From UTCHB3 sp964431385 (GTDB lineage Bacteria; Bacteroidota; Ignavibacteria; Ignavibacteriales; Ignavibacteriaceae): a DNA stretch of 64,000 bases. The notes below the pieces were generated by a model. The model was not told the origin of the DNA and made no database searches. It saw only the letters and a program-made list of their open reading frames with translations. Position numbers and translations under genes: made by a program. The stretch is from assembly GCA_964431385.1 (NCBI GenBank), contig CAYSJM010000003.1, forward strand, positions 57,195 through 121,194, written 5' to 3'. Shown here piece after piece: positions 1 to 8,776 of this stretch (the first letter of the stretch is position 1; each line of letters begins with the position of its first letter).

Positions 1-319
1 AATTGCCACACTTCTTCAGCCCGTGGACGAACAAATAAGCAGGTGTTCCACCCGGTTTATCAGAGTAGATATCCCAAACATTATTAGTACCGGGTCTTGA
101 ATCGGTTGAAGGGAAAGCAGTATATAGTCCGTCGTAGCTAATCACAGTATGTCCCTTCACGATATTGTGAAGTGCGGTTCTGAGAGCAGTTCCGTAAAGT
201 TTATAAGCGTTTTGATAATAGTCGGCTTCAGTGTTTTGAGCCTGGATAGATGCCCACCCGAAGGTGAAGGAGAGGAATAACAAAGTTATACCTGTTGTGG
301 GGAAGATACTTTTTTTCAT
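1..319 (-). CDS. secreted endonuclease I family nuclease (partial, C-terminus outside window)
   Basis: Reading the minus strand from the ATG at 317-319 gives about 106 residues running off the left edge. The first ~28 residues are a signal peptide (MKKSIFPTTGITLLFLSF, cleavage near ASIQAQ). The mature start contains ALRTALHNIVKGHTVISYD, then a TD..P...N.VWDIYSD block, and ends at KKCGN. This matches the opening of the endonuclease I family (PF04231: Vibrio Dns, E. coli EndA, Bacillus Bsn), periplasmic or secreted non-specific nucleases. The catalytic His region lies beyond the window, so activity cannot be judged. It is the last gene before the tmRNA, and both are read on the minus strand. 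Confidence 0.8.
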   Translation of the reverse strand, partial: MKKSIFPTTGITLLFLSFTFGWASIQAQNTEADYYQNAYKLYGTALRTALHNIVKGHTVISYDGLYTAFPSTDSRPGTNNVWDIYSDKPGGTPAYLFVHGLKKCGN

Positions 320-469
320 CAATAGATGACCTTCAATAACGAACGCAAATCGTTGCGTCACAAGATTGTGAGAATAAGTTGTTTAATACCAAGAAAGATA
401 CGCGAAGGTTAGATCGCCGTGAAGTGACACCCGGGAAGAAGGATAACGGACAGCATTATCTTATAACAT

Positions 470-822
<353 letters not shown>

Positions 823-834
823 GTGAAATTTTTT

Positions 835-1383
835 CTATTTTTCCCATTTCAGATCTTCATTGCCACTGATATGATTTGCATATCGTGCCGCAACAAAGAA
901 AAAATCTGAAAGACGGTTCATAAATATAACAATATTTTTATTCAATTCCTCATGATGCATCAGATCCACAACCAATCTCTCCCCTCTTCTGCAGACAGTT
1001 CTGCACACATGCAAAAATGATGCCCCTTTACTTCCCCCCGGAAGAATAAAGCTTTTAAGTTCTTCTAATTGATTAGAGTAAAAATCTATTCGTTTTTCCA
1101 GATCAGAAGAAAATATTTCTTCTGTCCGCGGTAAAACAAAGTTTTTAATTTTTGAGTCGAGAGGTGTGGCAAGATCAGAACCAACTGTAAACAATCTGTT
1201 TTGAATCAGCTTAAGATCAGCTATTAACTCAGCATCAGTTATTTCACACAGAGCAAGTCCAATAAACGAATTTAATTCGTCAACCGTTCCGTAGGCTTCA
1301 ATTCTTAGACTCTCTTTGCCCACTCTCTGTCCACCAAAGAGCCCCGTTTCACCACTGTCACCGGTTTTTGTATAAATCTTCAT
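835..1383 (-). CDS. ATP:cob(I)alamin adenosyltransferase (PduO type)
   Basis: The 182-residue protein begins MKIYTKTGDSGETGLFGG, the N-terminal signature of PduO/MMAB-type adenosyltransferases. This stretch binds ATP in the trimeric enzyme. Further family blocks are YGTVDELNSFIGLA and the C-terminal helix CRRGERLVV with NRLSDFFFVAAR. It transfers the adenosyl group of ATP to cob(I)alamin, giving adenosylcobalamin in the cytosol. Length is normal for the family. The gene ends 13 bp upstream (in map order) of the tmRNA 5' end and sits downstream of ygfZ, with which it is probably cotranscribed. No cobalamin riboswitch was seen in front of it. Confidence 0.9.
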   Translation of the reverse strand: MKIYTKTGDSGETGLFGGQRVGKESLRIEAYGTVDELNSFIGLALCEITDAELIADLKLIQNRLFTVGSDLATPLDSKIKNFVLPRTEEIFSSDLEKRIDFYSNQLEELKSFILPGGSKGASFLHVCRTVCRRGERLVVDLMHHEELNKNIVIFMNRLSDFFFVAARYANHISGNEDLKWEK

Positions 1384-1424
1384 CTTTCTCAGTTTTGTTT
1401 ACAAGTATAATCGATTACGGACCG

Positions 1425-2504
1425 CTAAAGTTCCGTTACGGTTACAGTAATTCTTTTTTCACCATCCTCGGTATAAAGAGTAGCTCCTTTTTGCAGGTGA
1501 CCTTTTCTAACAAGACCCATCCCTTTCATTCTGCCGTTTGAATGATAATCCGAAATCGAAGTAAGCATACCTGCATCCTTGTGCTCTTCATCAAGAAGTT
1601 GAACGGGCAAAACTCCTGCAAAATCTTCACTAAGCTCCACTTGTGCGAGCGATTTTTGAACCTTATCGTAGGTATCGAGGCGGGCAATCACTTCCTGACC
1701 GATGAAACAACCCTTTTTTAGCGACACTTCACTCATCAAATTCACTTCATGCGGATTGAACAAATCAGAAATCTCTGTTTCACCGGGAATAATTTCTTCA
1801 ATGTTTTGGTGCCGAATTGCGGCTTCACTTACAAAATCAATATTGAACGGACCGTCATATTTTATGATATAGTTAGCGAGTTTCTCAAAGTTCCGTGGTT
1901 CACCAAACAGCAGGTAACGATCCTGTTTTCCGCCATACTTATATTTTAGGACGCTAAAAAACTTGTCTTCAAACTCAAAATTATAAATTCGGTTTTCTTC
2001 TTCATCTTTAATTCCGGAAAGGAGGATTATCACAGTCTGGGCTTGAGGTCCGTAGATTTCGAAGCTCCCAAAAACCCCGGTGATGTCTTTAATATTTACA
2101 TCATCCATAATGATATATCTGTTGATCCATCTTGTGAGTTTATCGGAGCAACCACCAGAACCAAACACCAGGAACCTCAGCCCCTCATTTACAACGAGTA
2201 CAGAATCGATGATTCTCCCTTTGTCAGTGCAAAAGATTGTGCGGACACTCTCTCCCGGTTTAAGTTTTCTTAAATCGTTTGTGCTGATCCTGTTTAGAAA
2301 ATCGAGAGCGTCTTCCCCTTTTATTTCAAGAGTACAAAATGAGGAAGTGTCCCTTATTGCAGTCCCGTTCTTTAGAAGTTGGATATCTTCTTTGAGACCT
2401 CTCCGAGTATCTGAAAGGAAGTGATGATTCTTCTCAATTTTATATGAATAACCATTTGCAACAAGTATGTTCTGAATAACGGATGTAAATATTTTATCTG
2501 TCAT
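1425..2504 (-). CDS. ygfZ: YgfZ/GcvT-fold folate-binding protein
   Basis: The 359-residue protein has the YgfZ hallmark KGCFIGQEVIAR near residue 260, where the Cys is the conserved one in K-G-C-[YF]-x-G-Q-E. It also has a GcvT-like N-terminal part (FCTLEIKGEDALDFLNRIST). YgfZ proteins act with tetrahydrofolate in the repair or assembly of particular iron-sulfur enzymes, including the radical-SAM protein MiaB; miaB and rimO also lie in this window (about 53-54 and 45-46 kb). The gene sits between the lipoprotein gene and the adenosyltransferase gene on the same strand. The ATG at 2504 is the natural start. Confidence 0.88.
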   Translation of the reverse strand: MTDKIFTSVIQNILVANGYSYKIEKNHHFLSDTRRGLKEDIQLLKNGTAIRDTSSFCTLEIKGEDALDFLNRISTNDLRKLKPGESVRTIFCTDKGRIIDSVLVVNEGLRFLVFGSGGCSDKLTRWINRYIIMDDVNIKDITGVFGSFEIYGPQAQTVIILLSGIKDEEENRIYNFEFEDKFFSVLKYKYGGKQDRYLLFGEPRNFEKLANYIIKYDGPFNIDFVSEAAIRHQNIEEIIPGETEISDLFNPHEVNLMSEVSLKKGCFIGQEVIARLDTYDKVQKSLAQVELSEDFAGVLPVQLLDEEHKDAGMLTSISDYHSNGRMKGMGLVRKGHLQKGATLYTEDGEKRITVTVTEL

Positions 2505-2549
2505 AATCTCTTTGGTAAAATCGTAATATTGTTTTTCTGAAGAAAGCGT

Positions 2550-2574
2550 ACCGGGGAGCGGGTTTCTCCCCGGT
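2550..2574 (-). terminator. hairpin between lipoprotein gene and ygfZ
   Basis: ACCGGGGAG (2550-2558) pairs perfectly with CTCCCCGGT (2566-2574) across a 7-nt loop, 18 nt beyond the stop of the lipoprotein gene. No clear U-run follows on the minus strand, so it may be a weak or processing terminator rather than a strong intrinsic one. Confidence 0.5.
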
Positions 2575-2592
2575 TTAACGGTTGTTGGAATC

Positions 2593-3471
2593 TTAGTAGG
2601 GCGTAACTTTTTCGGGATATCTGGTATTCACATAGAGGGAATCTTTCCAAATATATGTAACAGAGTCAACTACAGAAATTACATGATCATTATCCACGAA
2701 TACATACTCTATGTAGTCGGGGAACTTGTCACCATTTGCATCCGTCATTATCCTTCTTTGATTTACTCCCTCGTAAGTGAGCAACAAGTGGGGTTTCGAC
2801 TTAAATCCATCGAGGAAAAAGTAGTTGAAGTAAAATGTTGCGTTCTTAAACTGGGCGTAAAAATCAACTTTGATGTAAGGGATATTTTTCGCAGCCCAAT
2901 TTTGCAGAGTCATTAGTCTAAAGCCACCGTGTGATGGAGTATATTTTTCCCAGATCCTGTTAAAGTTTCTGTTCTCAACGGTAAAACCGGTCATAAAAAA
3001 AAGTGCGGTTCCGAGACGGGTACTGTCGTAGTCGATGAAACTCTGATCGTAACCAATCACATTTTTTGATTCAATCAAACGATCTCGTTCCATTCCTTCG
3101 CGGGAAGTGGCAATAAGCGAAAAAACCATTCTGGTACCTGAATCATCCCGATAGATTACCGCTGCGGGTGGGATACCAACTGAATTTGGTATGTCCTCCT
3201 CAATCACATAACTTCCTTTGGGGTAAGCTTTTAGCACCGCTTCCATCAAATCAATAGTATCGCCTGGGAATCTGTTTTTTGTTTGATTCTTTCTTTTTTC
3301 GAGGTTAAACTCTTGAATCGATTTATCTTTATCAGGTTGATCTTCAACAAGTTCTTTTGTTGAGGTTGACCCCGTATCCGTTGGATCATCTGACGATTCG
3401 TCCCCACAACCGGCAACAAAAATTGCCATGGCATAAAAAAGGACAAATCCTATTAAATATTTGAATTTCAT
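2593..3471 (-). CDS. predicted lipoprotein of unknown function
   Basis: About 292 residues. The start is placed at the ATG at 3471 rather than the longer in-frame start at 3534, because it begins a clean lipoprotein signal (MKFKYLIGFVLFYAMAIFVAGC) and the longer start would overlap the dipeptidase gene. The lipobox is VAGC, and the acidic Ser/Thr-rich stretch after Cys is a typical linker. The rest is a globular, aromatic-rich part including DANGDKFPDYIEYVFVD. I recognise no family. It follows the dipeptidase with a 13-bp gap and is probably cotranscribed. An envelope location is inferred from the lipobox only. Confidence 0.7.
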   Translation of the reverse strand: MKFKYLIGFVLFYAMAIFVAGCGDESSDDPTDTGSTSTKELVEDQPDKDKSIQEFNLEKRKNQTKNRFPGDTIDLMEAVLKAYPKGSYVIEEDIPNSVGIPPAAVIYRDDSGTRMVFSLIATSREGMERDRLIESKNVIGYDQSFIDYDSTRLGTALFFMTGFTVENRNFNRIWEKYTPSHGGFRLMTLQNWAAKNIPYIKVDFYAQFKNATFYFNYFFLDGFKSKPHLLLTYEGVNQRRIMTDANGDKFPDYIEYVFVDNDHVISVVDSVTYIWKDSLYVNTRYPEKVTPY

Positions 3472-3484
3472 ATTAAAATATTTT

Positions 3485-4852
3485 CTACTTTCCGGAATAT
3501 TCTTCCATGAAAAAAGCTGAACTGATAATACCAAGTCTAAAGTGATTCAGATCAAAATGTTCATCGGGCGAATGCAAGTTCTCGGTATTAAGTCCCAAAC
3601 CCATCAATACTGAATCTGCCCCGAGAATTTTTTTAAACTTGGCTACTACAGGAATGCTGCCGCCTTCTCTCTGATAGACTGTTTCCTTGCCAAATGCTCT
3701 ACTCAACGCAGTGGCAGCGGCTGTAATTGCTTTTGATTCAATAGGCACGAGACAAGCCTCGGCACCATGAACAAAGCTGACTTTCACTTTTACTGAATCT
3801 GGAGCTACCCTTTCAACAAAATCGCGGAAATGTTTACCTATCTTTTCAGGATTTTGATTGGCGACAAGTCTCATGCTTATTTTGGCAGAAGCCTTGGAAG
3901 GAATTACTGTTTTAGCACCCGCTCCTGAAAATCCACCCCAAATTCCGTTACAATCGAGAGTTGGTCTTGCACCGGTTCTTTCGATAACGGTAAAACCTTT
4001 TTCACCCCACAGTTCATCAACATCAAGATGAGCCTTGTATTCAGTCTCTGAGAACTCAAGTTTTGCAAGCTCTTCCCTTTCGTGAACCGTCAGTTCAACA
4101 ACATCATCATAAAAACCGGGGATGGTAACTTTGCCATTTTCATCGTGCATTTTGGAAATGATCTGAGCTAATATGTTTATCGGATTTGCAACTGCTCCAC
4201 CAAAGGTGCCCGAATGCAGGTCTCTGTTAGGTCCGGTAACTTCAATTTCCATATAGCACAAACCGCGTAAACCATAAGTAAGGGTCGGCAGCATCGGTGC
4301 ATAAAGAGCAGTATCGGAGACAAGCACCACATCGCAACTTAACAATTCTTTGTTGGCTTGTAAAAACGGCTCAAGACTCGGACTTCCAATTTCTTCTTCA
4401 CCCTCAATAATAAATTTCACATTAAGTGGAAGCTCATTGGAAGTGGCGAGCAATGCTTGAACAGTTTTAATGTGCATGTAAACCTGTCCTTTGTCATCAG
4501 TTGCACCCCTTGCAAAAATTTTTCCATCCTTTATGACAGGATCAAAAGGGGCACTGCTCCAAAGATCAACTGGATCAACTGGTTGCACATCATAATGCCC
4601 ATAGATAAGCACGGTAGGTGCACCCGGGACTCTGAGTCGTTCACCGTAAACCACCGGATGTCCACCTGTTTCGAGGACAACGGCTTTGTCCAAGCCGGCT
4701 TCCATCATTTTTGCAGCGGTAAATTCAGCACATTTTTTCATTTCATCCGCTTTTTCGGGAAGAGTGCTGATGCTTTGATATTTTAGAAATTCACCGAGTT
4801 CGGCGATAAATTTATCGATGTTTGTATTTACAAATTGTTCAACTTTGTGCAT
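3485..4852 (-). CDS. M20 family dipeptidase
   Basis: The 455-residue length and metal-site blocks are those of M20 dipeptidases (PepV/CNDP-like). They are IYGHYDVQP (first zinc His), ARGATDDKGQ (bridging Asp), IEGEEEIGS (catalytic Glu followed by metal Glu) and a late NLHSPDEHF with the last zinc His. The dimerisation insert contains RDLHSGTFGGAVANP, also typical. The enzyme should hydrolyse dipeptides or related amides in the cytosol, since no signal peptide is seen. Substrate is not predictable. It is flanked by two envelope proteins on the same strand with gaps of 13 and 14 bp, suggesting one transcript. Confidence 0.92.
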   Translation of the reverse strand: MHKVEQFVNTNIDKFIAELGEFLKYQSISTLPEKADEMKKCAEFTAAKMMEAGLDKAVVLETGGHPVVYGERLRVPGAPTVLIYGHYDVQPVDPVDLWSSAPFDPVIKDGKIFARGATDDKGQVYMHIKTVQALLATSNELPLNVKFIIEGEEEIGSPSLEPFLQANKELLSCDVVLVSDTALYAPMLPTLTYGLRGLCYMEIEVTGPNRDLHSGTFGGAVANPINILAQIISKMHDENGKVTIPGFYDDVVELTVHEREELAKLEFSETEYKAHLDVDELWGEKGFTVIERTGARPTLDCNGIWGGFSGAGAKTVIPSKASAKISMRLVANQNPEKIGKHFRDFVERVAPDSVKVKVSFVHGAEACLVPIESKAITAAATALSRAFGKETVYQREGGSIPVVAKFKKILGADSVLMGLGLNTENLHSPDEHFDLNHFRLGIISSAFFMEEYSGK

Positions 4853-4866
4853 ATTTTTCCTATTGA

Positions 4867-5877
4867 TTACTCAATCATGTACTTATAAATTATTGGTACA
4901 AGGTCCCTGAACCTTTTTTCTGTCTTTTTGTCCATTTTTCTTAAAATATTTTCAACCGGTACATATTCCTTGGTAAATGGATCATCGATCAGATAAACAA
5001 ACCCTGATTTATCGAGCGAAATTGCCTCGATGGCAGCAGCGTATCTGAACTGATGATAACCCGGAATATAGTTGATAATATTAAAAACTCTGATATTCGT
5101 AACTGTAAATTTATTATCAAATTTCAAATTAAAAAAGTTCAATCGGTTTCTATCTGTACCCCATAGCGTACCGTCATCAGCCATAGCAAGACCGGTAATA
5201 GTGTTTATACCAAGCGAATCCAAAAGCATAGTGGAAACTATTTTTAGAGTATTTTTATCGACAACTCTGATAAGACTGCCGGCAAAAGAAGTTTCGCCTC
5301 TTTTTATTCCTTCCAACCCCAAATATAAGTAGTTTGAATCAACTGCAAGCCCTTCATATCCTGTATTATCTTCGATATATTGACGAAATAGTGAATCCGG
5401 AGTAATAACAAGGCGTTTTACACCCGTCACTTCACCTGAAAAGAGATCATCCCCCTTAAAAACCAGTTCATAGATGCCAAATTGCCTTCTGTATCTGTGA
5501 TCGGGTTCAACGCTGATATAAACCTTGTTTGTGTATTTATCGTACGCCACATCTTCTATGTCAAGCCTGATTTTTGGCGGAAGTGTATCTGTGACCGAAG
5601 AATCGATTGTTATGTCGGTGAGCGTGAATTCATTGTCAACCACTTTCAAAAAATGGAGTGCCTGTTTATCGTCACAGATAATAAAAACTGGCTGACCAAG
5701 TTCATCATTTTTAATAAATGCGATCCCCGATGTTTGTTGCGGATATTTTTCACCATCAATTAACCATGCCGGAAAACCCGGTACAAGCCCCGATGAAGGA
5801 CCACAGCGGTTCAATTCAAAAATTAGAGCAGCAATAGATAAAATCAGAATTACAATATTCAGGGTTTTTAATTTCAT
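4867..5877 (-). CDS. membrane-anchored propeller-like protein (phytase-esterase-like)
   Basis: 336 residues. Residues 1-25 are a hydrophobic signal/anchor (LNIVILILSIAALIFEL). The rest shows repeated beta-blade-like strands such as SGIAFIKND, DIEDVAYDKYTNKVYISVE, YEGLAVDSNYLYLGLEG and TGLAMADDGTLWGTDRN, the pattern of the esterase-like phytase domain (PF13449) or SdiA-regulated propellers. No catalytic residues can be named. It is the first gene of the minus-strand run down to about 0.8 kb, so its promoter should lie in the 5.9-6.2 kb intergenic region. Function is unknown; the fold call is inference. Confidence 0.6.
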   Translation of the reverse strand: MKLKTLNIVILILSIAALIFELNRCGPSSGLVPGFPAWLIDGEKYPQQTSGIAFIKNDELGQPVFIICDDKQALHFLKVVDNEFTLTDITIDSSVTDTLPPKIRLDIEDVAYDKYTNKVYISVEPDHRYRRQFGIYELVFKGDDLFSGEVTGVKRLVITPDSLFRQYIEDNTGYEGLAVDSNYLYLGLEGIKRGETSFAGSLIRVVDKNTLKIVSTMLLDSLGINTITGLAMADDGTLWGTDRNRLNFFNLKFDNKFTVTNIRVFNIINYIPGYHQFRYAAAIEAISLDKSGFVYLIDDPFTKEYVPVENILRKMDKKTEKRFRDLVPIIYKYMIE

Positions 5878-5879
5878 AT

Positions 5880-5970
5880 AGCTACAAAATTACCAAGATT
5901 TACACTCACAAAAAATCCGGAGAGTTCTCCCCTCTCCTATGACCCAAAGATTTTGTGTCGCAAGGAAATT
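5880..5970 (+). repeat. decayed duplicate of the lptF leader (copy 1)
   Basis: These 91 bp match 6227-6316 at about 78 aligned positions counted by hand, with one 1-nt gap. The unbroken core ACTCACAAAAAATCCGGAGAG is shared and the match continues to GTCGCAAGGAAATT. Copy 2 carries the real translation start of the permease; this copy is a diverged duplicate about 347 bp upstream. The rest of the 407-bp gap (5878-6284) holds nothing else I recognise. It must contain the promoter for the divergent minus-strand gene. Confidence 0.85.
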
Positions 5971-6061
5971 ACTTACAAATTCATTGAAGTTAATTCGTTT
6001 CGATAACAGCATTAAGATGAACACAGAAGCAGATAAAATAAACAATGTCGGAATCTTTTAA
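5939..6061 (+). pseudogene. remnant of an lptF 5' end, 40 codons
   Basis: Within and beyond the duplicated leader, ATG at 5939 opens a 40-codon frame starting MTQRFCVARKLL, clearly related to the real permease start MILSFYVARKFF at 6285. After about residue 12 the similarity stops and the frame ends at TAA 6059-6061. It is most simply a truncated relic of the gene's 5' end. It could conceivably be translated as a leader peptide, but nothing supports that. Confidence 0.55.
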
Positions 6062-6226
6062 GTAATGGATGCTGTTTAATGAAATCGGATATTTATATTT
6101 ACAAGCAATTTTGTTGAATGTTTCAAAAACGGACAAGCAACCAGCTCAACATTGTTATTTGAATTTTTACAACTAAAGTTGAGAATGCAATAACGATATG
6201 TATTAGCACAGTTTTCAATATTAATT

Positions 6227-6316
6227 AGATACGAATTAGCAAGATTTATACTCACAAAAAATCCGGAGAGTTCTCCCCTACTTTATGATCCTAAGTTTTT
6301 ATGTCGCAAGGAAATT
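6227..6316 (+). repeat. lptF leader, copy 2 (functional)
   Basis: Second member of the ~90-bp direct duplication described at 5880-5970. It includes the ATG of the permease at 6285 and the first eleven codons. The stretch conserved between the copies just upstream of the ATG (TCCGGAGAG, 6262-6270) contains a GGAG Shine-Dalgarno-like core, although its spacing to the ATG is long. Confidence 0.8.
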
Positions 6317-7643
6317 CTTCATACCTTTCCTTTTCTCAGTTTTTTCACTTTTTTCGGTTTTTATCCTTCAATTTCTGATGCGATTTTCCGAACAGTTAAT
6401 CGGGAAAGGAATAGATACAATTCTGATACTTCAACTGATTGCCTACAATCTCGCATGGATGATGGTTTTAGTTGTACCGATGTCAGTTTTAGTGGCAACA
6501 CTTATGGCATTTGGTGGACTCTCACAAAACAATGAGATAACTGCCATCCGGGCTGCCGGATTAAGTCTCTACCGCTTAACTGCTCTCCCTCTGGTTTTAG
6601 CCGCCGGGCTCGTCTGGTTTCTGATTTATTTTAATAACGAAGTGTTGCCTGATGCAAACCATAAAACCAAAAATTTAATGTGGGAAATTACTGCCACACG
6701 CCCTGCACTCTCGATTGTACCAAATGTGTTCATGACCGATATTGTCGGCTACGCAATTCTTGCTGAAAAAATAACCCAAGATTCAAATAAACTCGTAAAT
6801 GTTAAAATTTACGACAACAGCCGCTCCGGGTTCGTAAATATTCTCACTGCAAAAAAAGGTGATCTGAATTTTAATCAGGATCGCTCAAAACTGATGATGA
6901 ATCTCTATGATGGAGAGATTCACGAACAAGGCGATGGACACCTTTACCGAAAATTAAAATTCAAAAAACACATGCTTTTGATGAATTCAGAACAATTTTC
7001 GCTTAAGAAGATTACTGATGAATACAGATCAGATCGTGAACTCGGAATAGAAGAACTAAAACTCCGGTCAGACAGTATTGCCCGGGTTTTTGACGAACAT
7101 GTGCTGATAATGAAACGAATAGCAAATCCGTTTTTTTACGGAGATTCAGCCGGATCGTCACTCCCGGCGATGAATGCGGGTGACACTGGGAAAGATTCGT
7201 GGAAAGCAAGGATTGCCTCGAGGGTGAAACAACAACTTTCCACCATAGAGACCACCCTGATTGCCCAGGATTATTTGATTATGCAAAATTATGCATACAG
7301 GGTAGAAGTTGAAAAAAAATATTCAATCCCTGCGGCTTGTATCGTGTTCCTTCTGCTTGGTGTACCACTCGGTATGATGACCCGCAGAGGTGGTTTTGGA
7401 GCTGCCGCAAGCATCAGCCTTTTCTTCTTCCTTCTCTATTGGTCATTCCTTATCGGCGGTGAAAAACTCGCAGATAGAGGAATTGTTTCACCATTTATCG
7501 GGATGTGGGCTGCAAACGCAATTTTAGCCTCCACGGGTGTTTATCTATTCTTTAGATCGGTAAGAGATAACACAACAATTGATTTTTCAGGCATACAAAG
7601 ATTTCTTCCCAAAAGATTCAGAAAAGTATCAGAAGATGTATAA
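6285..7643 (+). CDS. LptF/LptG family LPS export permease (first of pair)
   Basis: The 452-residue protein has the YjgP/YjgQ layout: three N-terminal membrane helices, a large beta-jellyroll periplasmic part (about residues 110-300) and three C-terminal helices. Family blocks include VVPMSVLVATLMAFGGLSQNNEITAIRAAG and, near the C-terminus, IPAACIVFLLLGVPLGMMTRRGG. With its partner and the LptB ATPase it extracts lipopolysaccharide from the inner membrane and hands it to the periplasmic Lpt bridge. It overlaps the second permease by 8 bp. LptE is encoded elsewhere in this window (50.4 kb). Which of the two is LptF and which LptG cannot be settled by eye. Confidence 0.92.
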   Translation: MILSFYVARKFFIPFLFSVFSLFSVFILQFLMRFSEQLIGKGIDTILILQLIAYNLAWMMVLVVPMSVLVATLMAFGGLSQNNEITAIRAAGLSLYRLTALPLVLAAGLVWFLIYFNNEVLPDANHKTKNLMWEITATRPALSIVPNVFMTDIVGYAILAEKITQDSNKLVNVKIYDNSRSGFVNILTAKKGDLNFNQDRSKLMMNLYDGEIHEQGDGHLYRKLKFKKHMLLMNSEQFSLKKITDEYRSDRELGIEELKLRSDSIARVFDEHVLIMKRIANPFFYGDSAGSSLPAMNAGDTGKDSWKARIASRVKQQLSTIETTLIAQDYLIMQNYAYRVEVEKKYSIPAACIVFLLLGVPLGMMTRRGGFGAAASISLFFFLLYWSFLIGGEKLADRGIVSPFIGMWAANAILASTGVYLFFRSVRDNTTIDFSGIQRFLPKRFRKVSEDV

Positions 7644-8721
7644 AATACTCGATCGATACATTATCAAAAGCTTTATTGCGTCCATTTTTTATGGATTGCT
7701 CGCTTTTACGCTCCTTTTTGTGATTATCGACTTGATGGAGAATCTGGACGATTTTATCGATAACAGTGTCGATATTTCAATTGTCCTTAACTATTATCTT
7801 GTCTTTATTCCTGAAATTTTGAAATTGATGACCCCGGTGGCAGTCCTTTTTGGTGGTCTGTTTACTGCCGGTAAAATGTCGAGCAATAACGAATTAACTG
7901 CTATAAAATCGAGTGGAATTTCGATCTACAGGTTTATGCTCCCTTTTATTCTTGTTTGTATTTGCGTCTCCGGGCTAAATTTTTACTTTGGCGGATTTGT
8001 CGTTCCTGAAGCCAATACAGTAAAAACCCGAATTGAAGCTGAACACCTTAAAAAGGGCGAAGCGGCAGCTATCAGCAATCTCTTCTTTCAAGATCCACCA
8101 AACAAAATTGTAAATATTTTCTACTTTAACCACGAAAAACTCGAGGCTTATAAAGTCGGAATACAATCTTACGACTCGGCGAGCTCTATAAAAATGGTAA
8201 GACGAATTGATGCCGAGAAAATGACTTATTTTCCTGCAAAAAAAATCTGGATTGCTTACAATGGGACAGTAAGAGAATTCGGAGCATTAAACGATCAGTT
8301 TACTTCTTTTGGTGAAATGGTGGTTAAAGGGCTTAAATTCACCCCTGAAGACTTACAAGTGAAACAACAACGACTTGAAATTTTGAGTAACACGCAACTG
8401 AAAAAGTTGATTAGCGATACTCGGGATGCCGGTTATGATTCGAGGCGAGTTGAAATAGAATATTTTTCCCGGTTCTCATTTCCCTTCACTTCCATAATAA
8501 TCATTCTTTTTGGGTTACCCATTTCAACCGTGAAACGGCGGACGGGGCTTGCACTTCAATTTGGTATAAACATTCTTGTCACATTTGTTTACTTGAGCGT
8601 AATGCAAATAGTCTCGGCATTGGGTAAAAATGGATCGCTCGATCCGTTGGTAACTGCCTGGTTAGTGAACGGTCTTTTTATTGCGGCGGCATTTTTTAAT
8701 CTTTTAAGAATTAAGGGCTGA
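7636..8721 (+). CDS. LptF/LptG family LPS export permease (second of pair)
   Basis: The start is placed at ATG 7636 (MYKILDRYIIKSFIASIFYG), the usual YjgQ-like beginning just before the first helix. A longer in-frame start at 7579 would lie deep inside the upstream gene. 361 residues with the same architecture: helices near residues 13-35, 55-80 and 95-120, then a periplasmic domain, then C-terminal helices containing FPFTSIIIILFGLPISTVKRR. The block LTAIKSSGISIYRFMLP matches the coupling region of LptF/G. Translational coupling with the first permease (8-bp overlap) fits the obligate heterodimer. Confidence 0.92.
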   Translation: MYKILDRYIIKSFIASIFYGLLAFTLLFVIIDLMENLDDFIDNSVDISIVLNYYLVFIPEILKLMTPVAVLFGGLFTAGKMSSNNELTAIKSSGISIYRFMLPFILVCICVSGLNFYFGGFVVPEANTVKTRIEAEHLKKGEAAAISNLFFQDPPNKIVNIFYFNHEKLEAYKVGIQSYDSASSIKMVRRIDAEKMTYFPAKKIWIAYNGTVREFGALNDQFTSFGEMVVKGLKFTPEDLQVKQQRLEILSNTQLKKLISDTRDAGYDSRRVEIEYFSRFSFPFTSIIIILFGLPISTVKRRTGLALQFGINILVTFVYLSVMQIVSALGKNGSLDPLVTAWLVNGLFIAAAFFNLLRIKG

Positions 8722-8776
8722 TAATTTTTCAGTTTCATTTCTTTTTCTTAAATTCACACAAAAGTGATGAGTAATT

